From an uncultured Muribaculaceae bacterium (GTDB lineage Bacteria; Bacteroidota; Bacteroidia; Bacteroidales; Muribaculaceae): a DNA stretch of 38,310 nucleotides. The notes under the pieces were generated by a model. That model did no database searches. It was not told the DNA's origin and saw only the letters and a program-made list of their open reading frames with translations. Numbering within the stretch: position 1 is the stretch's first letter; the number at the start of each line of letters is the position of its first letter. Positions 1 to 9,500 of this stretch are shown here, piece by piece. The stretch lies in NCBI GenBank assembly GCA_947174275.1, contig CAMWIJ010000025.1:1-38310 (forward strand), given 5' to 3'. The position numbers were made by a program, and so were the translations under genes.

Positions 1-2
1 AG

Positions 3-161
3 CAGGTCAAAGATTCCGGAATCTTTGGAGAGCGCACCGATGAAATCACACTATTCATCTCGATATCAGACGATGAAGACGCCGAAAACCTCGAAGACTC
101 GTCGGCAATGACGCTGAACAGCCCCGAGCTGGCCGCCGCATTTCTCAGCCGTGACAGATAG
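3..161 (+). CDS. C-terminal fragment of an unidentified protein
   Basis: An open frame runs in from the window edge and stops at a TAG at 159-161, giving the last 52 residues of a protein. The fragment is acidic, with a DDEDAENLED stretch, and ends in a helix-like segment (LNSPELAAAFLSRDR). I do not recognise the family. The stop lies six bases before the pabB-like start, so the gene is probably co-transcribed with the folate genes, but this alone does not give a function. Confidence 0.55.
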   Translation, partial: QVKDSGIFGERTDEITLFISISDDEDAENLEDSSAMTLNSPELAAAFLSRDR

Positions 162-167
162 TATGTT

Positions 168-1145
168 ATGAGATTTTGTTCGCGTGATGAACTGAGAGAT
201 ATGATGAACGGTTACGGCCGTAGCCGGCAACCGTTTGTGTGGGGCATCGACTACGCCGGTGTCAATTGTTTTTTCATTGACGATATCAGCGAGAGGGGAG
301 ATGTGCTGTGGTCGGTCAGGGGGACGGGCAATGCCGGTGACGCTGTGCCTTCGGCCGTTCCGTCGCTGACTGTGAACGGAGCGCTGAGCCGGGAGGAGTA
401 TTCACGCATGTTTGCCACTGTGCGCGAAGGTCTGATGCGTGGCGACTCGTTTCTCGCCAATCTGACCGTGGCTACCGGAGTCGAATGCACTGCCACGCTG
501 CGAGATGTTTTTCTGCATTCACGGGCTCCCTACAGGCTTCTGATCGGGGATGATTTTGTGTGCTTCTCTCCCGAACCGTTCGTAAGGATTGAGGGGCGCA
601 AAATCTCCACATTCCCGATGAAGGGCACCGCCGACGCATCTGTCGCAGGAGCGGAGCGGCGGCTGCTTGATGATGTCAAGGAGACATGCGAGCATTTCAC
701 CATTGTCGACCTCATGCGCAATGACCTCGGATCGGTGGCTGAAGATGTTAGGGTAGAGCGTTTCCGATATGTCGAGCGCATAGCCACTGCAAAGGGTGAT
801 ATTCTGCAGACGAGTTCCGAGATATGCGGCACGATACCGGCGGGTCGTGAACTGGATTTCGGCGATTTGCTGCTGCCTCTGCTTCCGGCGGGGAGCATCA
901 CGGGTGCGCCTAAGCCGGCTACGGTCAGCCTTATACAACGCGCGGAGAAAGTGGCGAGAGGATGGTACACCGGCGTTTTCGGTTACTTTGACGGGAGCGT
1001 GATGGATACGGCCGTGATGATACGCTGTTTGCAGCGCGGTGCTGACGGTCGGCTTTACTTCCACAGCGGGGGAGGCATCACCGCCAAGAGTGTGTGTGGC
1101 GACGAGTATGAAGAGATGCTCGCTAAAGTTTACCTTACAAAATAG
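168..1145 (+). CDS. pabB: Aminodeoxychorismate synthase component I (PabB-like, chorismate-binding)
   Basis: This 325-residue protein belongs to the chorismate-utilising enzyme family and most likely makes 4-amino-4-deoxychorismate from chorismate and ammonia for folate synthesis in the cytoplasm. Visible family motifs are SPEPF (134-138), FPMKGT (149-154, whose lysine matches the PabB Lys of the PIKGT motif), DLMRNDLG (181-188), GSITGAPK (242-249), WYTGVFGY (266-273) and the HSGGGITAKS segment near the C-terminus. It is shorter than Escherichia coli PabB because the N-terminal part is reduced, as in other compact PabB proteins. No PabA glutamine amidotransferase is visible here. The ATG lies six bases after the preceding stop, and the pabC-like gene begins eight bases after its own stop, so the three probably form one operon. 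Anthranilate or isochorismate synthase are less likely because of the neighbouring class IV aminotransferase. Confidence 0.88.
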   Translation: MRFCSRDELRDMMNGYGRSRQPFVWGIDYAGVNCFFIDDISERGDVLWSVRGTGNAGDAVPSAVPSLTVNGALSREEYSRMFATVREGLMRGDSFLANLTVATGVECTATLRDVFLHSRAPYRLLIGDDFVCFSPEPFVRIEGRKISTFPMKGTADASVAGAERRLLDDVKETCEHFTIVDLMRNDLGSVAEDVRVERFRYVERIATAKGDILQTSSEICGTIPAGRELDFGDLLLPLLPAGSITGAPKPATVSLIQRAEKVARGWYTGVFGYFDGSVMDTAVMIRCLQRGADGRLYFHSGGGITAKSVCGDEYEEMLAKVYLTK

Positions 1146-1153
1146 CTGCTGAG

Positions 1154-1789
1154 ATGTTTATAGAGACAATAAGATATGAAAACGGCATGTTTCATCTTCT
1201 CGAGCTGCATCAGCGGCGCATGCTTGATACAGTCAAAGAGGTATATGGCGGCGGAGGCTGCAAAATGCCGCTTCTGTCGGAGGTGCTTGCCGGGCCGGAC
1301 GTGGCGCGGCGGCTGCCGACGCTCAATGCCGGAGTGTGCAAATGCCGGGTGACCTACGACACTGAGATACGCAAAGTGGAACTGGAGCCATATTCGCCGC
1401 GTATCGTGAAATCACTCCGTGTAGTGACACCCGACAGCTGTCCCGACTACCGGTTTAAATATGCCGACCGCTCAGCGCTCGATGCGCTGTCGGGGCTTCG
1501 TCGGGGGTGCGACGAAATAATCATTGTGAGAGACGGACTTGTGACCGACACATCTTACAGCAACCTTCTTTTCCGGGCCGGCGACCGGTTGCTGACGCCG
1601 CGCTCTCCGTTGCTCGGCGGAGTGATGCGCAGGCATCTGATCGAGAGCGGTATAGCTATCTGTTGTGACATTACGGCCGACGATGTTTTGCCCGGCAACA
1701 GACTTGGCATAACTGAGGCATATCTCATCAACGCCATGCTGCCGCCGGGCACTGTGCCGCCGATACGGCTCTCTGATATTATTTGCTGA
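1154..1789 (+). CDS. pabC: Class IV aminotransferase, probable aminodeoxychorismate lyase (PabC-like)
   Basis: A 211-residue fold-type IV PLP enzyme. It probably releases pyruvate from aminodeoxychorismate to give 4-aminobenzoate, completing the step begun by the adjacent PabB. The likely PLP-binding lysine lies in DYRFKYADRS near residue 97. The typical class IV segment VTDTSYSNLLFRAGDRLLTP follows, with PLLGGVMRRHLI and a late ITEAYLINA motif. The protein is short compared with the usual 270 or so residues of PabC, but both halves of the fold appear present and short versions are common in Bacteroidota. Its last 11 bases overlap, tail to tail, the end of the GH36 gene on the other strand. 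A different class IV aminotransferase, such as a branched-chain or D-amino-acid enzyme, is possible, but the gene pair argues for PabC. Confidence 0.8.
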   Translation: MFIETIRYENGMFHLLELHQRRMLDTVKEVYGGGGCKMPLLSEVLAGPDVARRLPTLNAGVCKCRVTYDTEIRKVELEPYSPRIVKSLRVVTPDSCPDYRFKYADRSALDALSGLRRGCDEIIIVRDGLVTDTSYSNLLFRAGDRLLTPRSPLLGGVMRRHLIESGIAICCDITADDVLPGNRLGITEAYLINAMLPPGTVPPIRLSDIIC

Positions 1790-3965
1790 CCGTCAGGCGC
1801 AATACGCGCGAGGAGTAGTCGGTGTTTTTGTGGTAATCGACATTGTGGGTGAGCGGAAGCTCCAGACCCTGGTCCATGAGATAGCGGCCGGTATATGATT
1901 TGCCCTCGCATGGCAGCGGCGTGTTGTCGATGCGGTTAAGCTCGGTGACCGTGTAGGTAGCGTCGGGGTCGAGACCGGCCATAGGGATGCGCGGCAACTG
2001 CTGGTTCATGAATGTCTCCGTTTTCCACCAGAAGAATACGGCGTCATCTTTTTCCGGAGTGATATACATCAGCGAGGCGCTTCCCTTGCCGTCGTATGGG
2101 GAGAGAAGGCGGTAAAGGTCGCCAAGCTGCACGATGTGTCTTACCTGCTTGTAGTCGTTGACCGCGTTGCGGCATATCGTGCGCTCCTCCTCGGTCATGT
2201 CGCGGGGCTGCAGTTCGAGTCCCATGCGTCCGCTCATGGCCACATCGGCGCGAAATTTGACCGGTATGCGGCGGAATGTCTGATGGTTGGGAGCCGCCGA
2301 TATATGCGATGCCATAGCAATCGCCGGGAAGAAATAGCTTGTGCCCCATTGCATGTAGATGCGCTGCAGGGCATCGTTGTTGTCGGAAGTCCAGAACTCG
2401 TCAAACCAGGGAAGCATGCCCCAGTTGGCACGGCCTCCGCCGCTTGCACAGGCCTGGATGGTGACGTCGGGGTGGGCACGGCGAATGCGGTCGAGGGTGG
2501 CGGTCAGGCCCTTGTGCCAGTCGATATAGAGATGACTCTGGCGGTCGGCAGGCAGATATTGCGAACCGTGTTCCATAATCGGCGCGTTGGCGTCCCATTT
2601 GATGTAGTCGATGCGCGGATATCGGGTCATGAGAGTGTCGACAAACTCGAATACGATATCCTGCACCTTCGGGTTGGCCATGTCGAGTACGAGTTGTGTG
2701 CCCCCGCGGCCTGTCGTGGGATTGCGGTGCGGAGCCTTGATGACATATTCCGGATGCTTCTCATAGAGCTCGCTCACCGTGTTGGTCATTTCCGGCTCGA
2801 TCCAGATGCCGAATTTAATGCCGTGGCGGTCAGCGGCGTCAAGCAGTCCGTCGATGCCGTGGGGCAGTTTGCCGGTGTCGACAGTCCAGTCGCCGAGAGC
2901 GGCGTTGTCGGAATCGCGGTGATATTTGGTGCCGAACCATCCGTCGTCCATCACGAAAAGCTCGCCACCCATCGACGCGATGTCGGCCATCATGGAGTCC
3001 ATGCCCTTTTCATCGATGTTGAAATACACGCCTTCCCATGAATTGAGCAGTATCTTGCGCGGGGTGTCGCCGGCATGAAGGCGGTGGTTGCGACCCCAGC
3101 GGTGGAAGTTGCGGCTTGCGCCTGAAAGACCTTCTGCCGAATATGTCAGAGCCAGCGGCGGGGTGACGAAAGTTTCCCCTTTTTTGAGGCGGTAGGCGGA
3201 GTTTTCCTCGTTTATTCCGGCGAAAAAGCGGTGATGGTTTGAGTCGCCGGTGTCAATCATAAGTTTGTAGTTGCCGGTGTATTCGAGTGCGGCGCCGATG
3301 ACACGGCCGTTGTTTTCCGACGGACATCCGTCAAGCGACAGCATGACCTCGGCATGTGAGGTGTGGGAGTTTCTCACCCCATCTTTGTTTTTAATCATTG
3401 TCACGCCGTGGGTGAGAGGCCGCTGCTCTATCCGGGCCTCGTTGGCCCAGCTGCCGTAGAGGCTCGACAGCCACACGTCGCCCATGCGCACCGGCAGAAA
3501 TGCCGACATAAATCTGTTGAGGGTTATCTCGCCTTTCTCGCCGTTGGTTATTTCAGCCCACGATTCGATTATTTCCTCGCCGGGATATGTGCGGTAGTTG
3601 ACTTTCACCGTCACGGGATAGGCGGAGTCGCGGAGAGTTATGGTGGTGATTTCCGCTCCGTCGTCGCCTTGCGATTTCGTCACGGAGTCGACCGAGAGGT
3701 CGGTCACCATGCCGCCGTCGGCATGCGTTATGCTCAGGGCGGCTTCATGCTCGGGATAGATGCCGTAGGCAGGGTAGGCGTCGATGCCTCCGTCGAGATT
3801 TTTTATATCGGCGTCAGTGACGCGTCCGCCATAGTGGAGCAGCGACAGTCGGTTGCCCGGGGTTGCGTCGAGCACGAGCGAGGTTGATGGTGTTGACAGA
3901 TGCAGGGTCTCGGCACACATGGCCGACGAGCATAGCAGCGATAAGAGCAAAGGATATATTTTCAT
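1779..3965 (-). CDS. GH36 alpha-galactosidase, secreted
   Basis: This 728-residue enzyme should remove alpha-1,6-galactose side chains from galactomannan or galacto-oligosaccharides. Clan GH-D hallmarks are LFVMDDGWFG, FGIWIEPEM, the nucleophile Asp of DYIKWDANAP (about residue 458), the CASGGGRANWG motif and the acid/base Asp of EFWTSDNND (about 528). A large beta-sandwich precedes the barrel, as in full-length GH36. I start it at the ATG at 3965 because that gives a clean signal peptide (MKIYPLLLSLLCSSAMCA). An in-frame ATG at 4010 would add 15 residues that lie across a TACCTTTG promoter box. The protein is therefore probably periplasmic. It diverges from the AraC-type regulator gene and belongs with the mannan locus. 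Its 3' end overlaps the pabC-like gene by 11 bases. Confidence 0.93.
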   Translation of the reverse strand: MKIYPLLLSLLCSSAMCAETLHLSTPSTSLVLDATPGNRLSLLHYGGRVTDADIKNLDGGIDAYPAYGIYPEHEAALSITHADGGMVTDLSVDSVTKSQGDDGAEITTITLRDSAYPVTVKVNYRTYPGEEIIESWAEITNGEKGEITLNRFMSAFLPVRMGDVWLSSLYGSWANEARIEQRPLTHGVTMIKNKDGVRNSHTSHAEVMLSLDGCPSENNGRVIGAALEYTGNYKLMIDTGDSNHHRFFAGINEENSAYRLKKGETFVTPPLALTYSAEGLSGASRNFHRWGRNHRLHAGDTPRKILLNSWEGVYFNIDEKGMDSMMADIASMGGELFVMDDGWFGTKYHRDSDNAALGDWTVDTGKLPHGIDGLLDAADRHGIKFGIWIEPEMTNTVSELYEKHPEYVIKAPHRNPTTGRGGTQLVLDMANPKVQDIVFEFVDTLMTRYPRIDYIKWDANAPIMEHGSQYLPADRQSHLYIDWHKGLTATLDRIRRAHPDVTIQACASGGGRANWGMLPWFDEFWTSDNNDALQRIYMQWGTSYFFPAIAMASHISAAPNHQTFRRIPVKFRADVAMSGRMGLELQPRDMTEEERTICRNAVNDYKQVRHIVQLGDLYRLLSPYDGKGSASLMYITPEKDDAVFFWWKTETFMNQQLPRIPMAGLDPDATYTVTELNRIDNTPLPCEGKSYTGRYLMDQGLELPLTHNVDYHKNTDYSSRVLRLTVSK

Positions 3966-3990
3966 GGCATTTATGATATATTGTTTTGCG

Positions 3991-3998
3991 CAAAGGTA
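3991..3998 (-). promoter_or_regulatory. Bacteroidota -7 box for the GH36 gene
   Basis: On the minus strand this reads TACCTTTG, an exact match to the Bacteroidota -7 consensus TAnnTTTG. Transcription would start about 20 bases before the ATG at 3965. I see no good TTTG -33 box at 19-21 bases upstream, which would fit a promoter that needs an activator such as the divergent AraC-type protein (inference). Confidence 0.5.
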
Positions 3999-4082
3999 GC
4001 GACAATGCATTATGCATGTTTTGCATATTTCAACAAAATGTGATATTATTTTAGCATTTATAAAAAATATCGGCAGGAAATC

Positions 4083-4113
4083 TTTGGAGATATTATATTC
4101 CTTTATATATTTG
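4083..4113 (+). promoter_or_regulatory. Promoter of the AraC-type regulator gene
   Basis: A TTTG -33 box at 4083-4086 and a TATATTTG -7 box at 4106-4113 are separated by 19 bases, matching the Bacteroidota housekeeping promoter. Transcription would begin near 4120, leaving a leader of about 43 bases before the ATG at 4163. With both boxes present it may be constitutive, unlike the GH36 promoter on the other side of this 197-base divergent gap. Confidence 0.6.
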
Positions 4114-4162
4114 CTTAAGCCAACAAGTCACAGCGTAACCTTACACTTTTTTATCCGATACC

Positions 4163-5038
4163 ATGTCGAAAATTATAACCGAAATCACGCCGTTGTCTGA
4201 CTGCGACTGCTTCTACCTTATCGACAGGCAAAAAGACAAATTTGACTATCCGCTCCATCAGCACAATGACTATGAGCTCAATTTCGTTGAGAACTGCTCG
4301 GGGGTGAAGCGCATAGTGGGCGACCATATCGAGACGGTCGACCGCTACGACCTCGTGCTCGTCGGGCCGGGGCTGGTGCACACATGGGAGCAGGCCGATT
4401 GCGTGTCGTGTGATATCCGCGAGGTCACCATACAGTTCTCGTCTGACCTTTTCTGCAAATCGATGATGGAAAAGAGCCAGATGAAGAGCCTCGCAGTTAT
4501 GTTCGACCGTAGTTCGCGCGGATTGAAATTCGGCATGAAATCGATACTCCGCATCTATTCCAAGCTGCAGGACCTTCTTGCCACCGAATCGGGTTTCTAC
4601 CGGGTGATGCGTCTGCTTGAGATTTTCTACGAGCTGTCAGTGGCCGATGACTACGTGCAGCTGTCAACGAGCGCTTTCGCGCAGGCGCAGGGTTCGTCTG
4701 ACAGCCGCCGCATAAAGGCTGTCGAGGAGTATATCAATGCCAATTACCAGCGCAATGTGTCGCTTCAGGAGCTTGCCGGAGTGGTCAGGATGACCCCGAC
4801 GGCATTCAGCCGCTTCTTCCATCAACGCACCGGCCGCACTCTGAGCGACTATATAATAGATGTGCGACTGGGCAGAGCGGCGCGGATGCTTGCCGACACC
4901 ACAATGACGATTGCTGAAATCTGTTACGACTGCGGGTTCAACAACATATCCAACTTCAACCGCATCTTCAAGAAGAAACGAGGCTGCTCGCCGACAGAAT
5001 TTCGCTCCAACTACCGCAAGACCAAGATTATCATATAA
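4163..5038 (+). CDS. AraC-family transcriptional regulator of the mannan locus
   Basis: A 291-residue cytoplasmic one-component regulator. The N-terminal half is a cupin-like sensor (LHQHNDYELNFVE at 31-43, then VLVGPGLVHTW at 65-75). The C-terminal 105 residues form the double helix-turn-helix of AraC proteins, with NVSLQELAGVVRMTPTAF (198-215) as the first helix pair and MTIAEICYDCGFNNISNF (248-265) as the second, followed by FKKKRGCSPTEFR. Members of this family usually bind a sugar and activate transcription. It diverges from GH36 and lies 34 bases before the GH5 mannanase, with which it may be co-transcribed, so it is the natural candidate to control the mannan genes. There is no hybrid two-component system or SusR-type protein in this locus. 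The ligand, perhaps mannobiose or a similar disaccharide, is inferred. Confidence 0.9.
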   Translation: MSKIITEITPLSDCDCFYLIDRQKDKFDYPLHQHNDYELNFVENCSGVKRIVGDHIETVDRYDLVLVGPGLVHTWEQADCVSCDIREVTIQFSSDLFCKSMMEKSQMKSLAVMFDRSSRGLKFGMKSILRIYSKLQDLLATESGFYRVMRLLEIFYELSVADDYVQLSTSAFAQAQGSSDSRRIKAVEEYINANYQRNVSLQELAGVVRMTPTAFSRFFHQRTGRTLSDYIIDVRLGRAARMLADTTMTIAEICYDCGFNNISNFNRIFKKKRGCSPTEFRSNYRKTKIII

Positions 5039-5072
5039 AAAAGTTATTTAGACTTAAGCAATACCATCACCT

Positions 5073-6365
5073 ATGAATATACGATCAGTTTACTGCATTT
5101 TATTCCTGTCAGTCATGTTATCTATCGCAATGTCATGCCGCAAACCGGAGGCCGCAGTTGCCGGCGACGGTTTTGTAAAAGTCAGCGACGGCCGTTTTGA
5201 AATCGACGGCCGCCCTTATGAGTATATCGGAACCAACTTCTGGTATGGGGCAATCCTTGCCTCTGAGGGGAGCGGCGGTGACCGCGCGAGGCTTCACCGT
5301 GAGCTCGACCTGCTCGACTCGGCAGGAGTGAGAAACCTGCGCATACTTGTCGGAGCCGAGGGGCGAGAGGGGATACCATCGCATATAAGTCCTGTGCTCC
5401 AGACATCGCCCTGTGTCTACAACGACACACTGCTGCGCGGTCTCGACTACCTGCTTTCGGAGCTTGAGAAACGCGACATGAAAGCCGTGCTTTATCTTGG
5501 CAATGCCTGGGAATGGAGCGGCGGCTACGCGGCATACCTCGAGTGGGCCGGCAAGGGGGAGGCTCCTGTTCCGTCGGTCGACGGCTGGCCGCGGTTTATG
5601 GAATATGTTTCGCAATTTGTGTTCAGCGACTCGGCCAAAGCGATGTATGCCGACCATGTAAGATATATCGTCGGAAGGGAAAACAGCGTCACCGGCCGCA
5701 AATATTCCGACTCGCCTGCAATCATGTCGTGGCAGATAGCCAACGAGCCGCGCGCGTTCAGCGAGGCCGGCAAGAAACCTTTTGCCGAATGGATCGAAGC
5801 GACCGCCTCACTGATTAAAAGTATTGACCCCGCGCATCTGGTGTCGGTGGGCAGCGAGGGGTCGCACGGTTGTGAGACCGATCTCGAATTGTGGACGCAG
5901 ATCCACCGTTCTGACAATATCGATTACGCTACGATGCATCTGTGGCCCTACAACTGGGGTTGGGTAACAGAGTGTAATCTTACCGACAGTGTTGGCATCG
6001 CCGTAGAGAAGGCGAAAGAGTATATCGGAAACCATGTCCGGGCTGCGAAACAGCTCGGAAAACCGCTTGTGCTTGAAGAGTTCGGTTACCCGCGCGACGG
6101 CTTTCAGTTTGCCGAAAACACCCCGGTGACCGGTCGTGACCGTTTTTATGACAAAGTGTTTGAAATGGTTGCAAATGACAGCGTTATATGCGGTTGCAAC
6201 TTCTGGGCGTGGGGAGGCTACGGCAGTCCGGCGCATACGGAATGGCAGCCCGGTGACAACTATTGCGGCGATCCGGCGCAGGAGCAGCAGGGGCTCAACA
6301 GTGTGTTTGCCACCGACTCAACCACTATCGCACTCATCCAAAAATACACAAAAGAGATGTTTTAA
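5073..6365 (+). CDS. GH5 (subfamily 7-like) beta-mannanase lipoprotein
   Basis: This 430-residue enzyme most likely cuts internal beta-1,4-mannosidic bonds. The signal sequence ends in a lipobox (SIAMSC) with Cys22, so it is a lipoprotein, possibly displayed on the surface. The GH5 barrel starts at DGRPYEYIGTNFWYG, the acid/base Glu is E225 in SWQIANEPR, and the nucleophile is E336 in LVLEEFGYPRDG. ATMHLWPYNWGW (286-297) carries the substrate-site His/Trp cluster typical of GH5_7 mannanases. The gene lies between the regulator (34 bases upstream) and the promoter of the SusC operon, so it may be expressed with the regulator rather than with SusC. Other GH5 specificities are possible, but the mannan context and the GH5_7-like motifs make mannanase much the best call. 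Confidence 0.9.
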   Translation: MNIRSVYCILFLSVMLSIAMSCRKPEAAVAGDGFVKVSDGRFEIDGRPYEYIGTNFWYGAILASEGSGGDRARLHRELDLLDSAGVRNLRILVGAEGREGIPSHISPVLQTSPCVYNDTLLRGLDYLLSELEKRDMKAVLYLGNAWEWSGGYAAYLEWAGKGEAPVPSVDGWPRFMEYVSQFVFSDSAKAMYADHVRYIVGRENSVTGRKYSDSPAIMSWQIANEPRAFSEAGKKPFAEWIEATASLIKSIDPAHLVSVGSEGSHGCETDLELWTQIHRSDNIDYATMHLWPYNWGWVTECNLTDSVGIAVEKAKEYIGNHVRAAKQLGKPLVLEEFGYPRDGFQFAENTPVTGRDRFYDKVFEMVANDSVICGCNFWAWGGYGSPAHTEWQPGDNYCGDPAQEQQGLNSVFATDSTTIALIQKYTKEMF

Positions 6366-6430
6366 AACATAATGTCAAAAAAGTATCATATTCAGATAAA
6401 ATAGACAAACCCTATCGCACTTTCAGACAG

Positions 6431-6463
6431 TAATTTTGCATTGTCGCCGGTAACCCCGGCGGC
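6431..6463 (+). promoter_or_regulatory. Candidate SusC-operon promoter with a hairpin at the predicted transcript start
   Basis: TAATTTTG at 6431-6438 matches the -7 consensus TAnnTTTG; no TTTG -33 box sits at the right distance, as expected for an activator-dependent promoter. A hairpin follows at once: CGCCGG (6445-6450) pairs with CCGGCG (6456-6461) around a five-base loop, extended by a G-U and a G-C pair to 6443-6463. The predicted start falls at or beside the stem, so the mRNA would begin with this hairpin and carry a leader of about 145 bases to the ATG at 6591. No T-run follows, so it is not an obvious terminator for the GH5 gene. Confidence 0.42.
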
Positions 6464-6590
6464 AGTGCTGTCTTTAGTAACCCGATTTTAACCTGATTAA
6501 AATAATATAACTACCCGATCAAAATATAACCGATTGCCTTAAATCGCACATAATATAACAATCATAAATCTAAACCAAATCACAATTATT

Positions 6591-9500
6591 ATGACAACCA
6601 AGCGACTTAGTCCGCGGGCTTTGCTTATTGCTGTAGGAATGCTGTTGTGCTCCTTGACAACATTTGCGCAGTTTGCAGTCACAGGCACCGTGATTGATGA
6701 CACCGACGAGCCTCTCCTCGGTGTATCTGTAATGGAAGTCGGAACCTCCAACGGGGTGTCGACTGACCTTGATGGTAATTTCTCGATAACTGTCAAATCG
6801 GGGGAGGCCTCCCTATCGTTCTCTTATGTGGGAATGAACCCGCAGACAGTCAAAATCAATGGCCGCCACACAATAAATGTCACCATGACGACCAACTCGC
6901 AGGTGATGGACGAAGTGGTGGTTGTGGGCTACGGCACACAGAAAAAATCTGACATCACCGGTTCGGTGGCCTCGATAGGCGAGGACGCGATGCGCAAGAC
7001 CATCGTCACCAATGCCGACCAGATGCTTCAGGGTAAGCTCGCCGGCGTGCAGGTGACGCAGAACTCCGGTGCTCCCGGCGGTGCTACTTCGGTGCGCATA
7101 CGCGGTGCGTCATCGCTTACGAGCTCCAATGAGCCTCTTTATGTGATTGACGGTGTGCCCATGAGCACTGCCAACAATGAAATCGGCGGTTTTGACTGGG
7201 CCGGCGGCACAAACGGACAGCGCACGGTCAATCCCCTTGCGTCAATCGCCCCGAGCGACATCGTGAGCATCGACGTGCTTAAGGATGCTTCGGCATGTGC
7301 CATCTACGGTGCGGCCGGCGCCAACGGTGTTGTGCTCGTAACCACCCGCCGCGGTTCGGAAGGACGCGCCAATATCACTTACGACGGTTACGTCGCATGG
7401 CAGACCACCGCGAAACGTCTCGACATGATGAATCTCCGCGAATATGCCGTATATCAGAATAATCTTAAGGCCGACGGCATCATCGGCGACGGCAACTACG
7501 ACCCGACATTCTCCGACCCGAGCATCCTCGGCACCGGCACTGACTGGCAGGACGAGATATTCCGCACCGCTTTCATGCAGAGCCATCAGGTAGGTCTGAC
7601 CGGCGGTAATGAAAAGACAACCTACGCCATGAGCACCGGCTGGATGAAGCAGGACGGTATCATTATCGGTTCGGACTTCGACCGCTTCAACTCACGCTTT
7701 AACCTCGACCATAACTTCACTTCGTTCCTCAAACTCGGCGGTTCGCTCGCTTACACCCGCACCAACGAGAAGATCACTCTCAACGACGGTTCTGACGGTG
7801 TGATCATGCAGGCCATGACGATGCAGCCTTCAGTGCCCGTGCGCGACTTCGAAGGCAACTGGGCCGGCCCGACAACAGTCAACGGCTCATCAAGCTGGAA
7901 CCCCGTGGCTCTTGCGCTCGACAAAAACAACACCCTCCTGCGCCAGCGCATAATGGGTAACTTCTACGTATCGGTCGATTTCCTCAAAAACTTCACATTC
8001 CGCGCCGAATATGCGTTTGATGCCAGCCAGAATCAGAACGACTCCTACTCTCCGCGTTACGATTTCGGCAACCTCAAGAATGACATCAACCAGATGTATC
8101 ACCGCGAGGATCACAGCTTCTACTGGATGCAGAAAGATTATGTGACCTATCACAAACTGTTCGGCGGCAAGCACGACGTGACAGCTATGGCAGGTTTCGA
8201 GGCATCAAAGTCATCGTGGAACGGAACATGGCTCATAAAGAAGAATTTCACCACCGACAAGATACCCGTGATGACCGGCGACGGTGAGTTTGTCAACAAC
8301 GGCGGCTGGAAAGACGCAGCGTCGACAGCATCATTCTTCGGACGTGTCAACTACGGTTTCGACAACCGCTACCTCCTTACCGCCACATTGCGTGCCGACG
8401 GATCTTCGAAGTTCGGTCCCGAGAACAAATGGGGTTATTTCCCCTCGGTGGCACTTGCATGGCGTATCAATCAGGAGAAATGGCTCCAGGATATCTACTG
8501 GCTCAACAACCTCAAGCTCCGTCTTGGCTATGGCGAGGTAGGTAACTCCAACATCGACACTTACCGCTATGCCGCTGCAATGGCGCAGATAAGCACTTCT
8601 CACGGCACTGCATTCTTCCCGCAGAACCTTGCAAACAGCAAACTGAAATGGGAATCGTCGGTACAGTATAACGTCGGTATCGATTTCGCCGCGTTCCAGA
8701 ACCGTCTCGAACTCACTCTCGAAGCCTACAGCAAGGAGACCAAAGACCTTCTCCTTCAGGTCTTCGCTCCCGGACATATCGGTGTAAACTCCGATGACAA
8801 TGCAATCCAGACTCCTTACGCAAATATCGGAAAGACCCAAAACCGCGGTTTCGACATCTCTATCGTCGGACGTCCGATTGTCACCAAAGACTGGAACTGG
8901 ACCTCAAATCTCACCATGTCGTTCAACCGCAACAAAATCGTTGCGCTTAACGATGACAAACAGGTGATCTACGGCAATATAGACTGGTACAGCAACTTCC
9001 AGACCGTGTCGATGTTCCAGGTCGGACAGCCCATGGGCGTATTCTACGGATATGAGACCGAAGGTATCTTCCGCAATGCTGAAGAAATACGCAACCACGC
9101 CACCCAGACAGGCGGCACCACACCCTACGCCAACAGCATCGACCGCACTTCAGGCGTATGGCCCGGCGACATAAAGTTCAAAGACCAGAACGGCGACGGC
9201 GTCATCGACTCAAAAGACCAGGTGGTAATCGGCGACCCCAACCCCGATCTGACCTACGGATGGACCAATACGGTGCAGTTTAAAGACTGGGAGCTGTCAA
9301 TCGGCCTTCAGGGTCAGTTCGGCGGCAAAATCCTCAACTGGGTACGTTACCGCACAGAGGGCAGAAGCTCAATCTGGGACAACCAGGATGTCAGCGTGCT
9401 CGGCGGCGTGCAGCTCGGCCTGATCAATCCCGATGGCTCCAACACCGACCCCGACAATGTGGTAGTGACAAGCATCGGCAACGGAGTGCCCCGCTTCTCA

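Noticed and set aside
3966-4010. Upstream ATG at 4010 as start of the GH36 gene
   Set aside because: It would put 15 non-signal residues before a good signal peptide and cover the TACCTTTG promoter box.
6389-6428. TTCAGA repeats before the SusC promoter as AraC-type binding sites
   Set aside because: Six-base matches in an AT-rich region are expected by chance, and I could not find a matching pair in the GH36 promoter.
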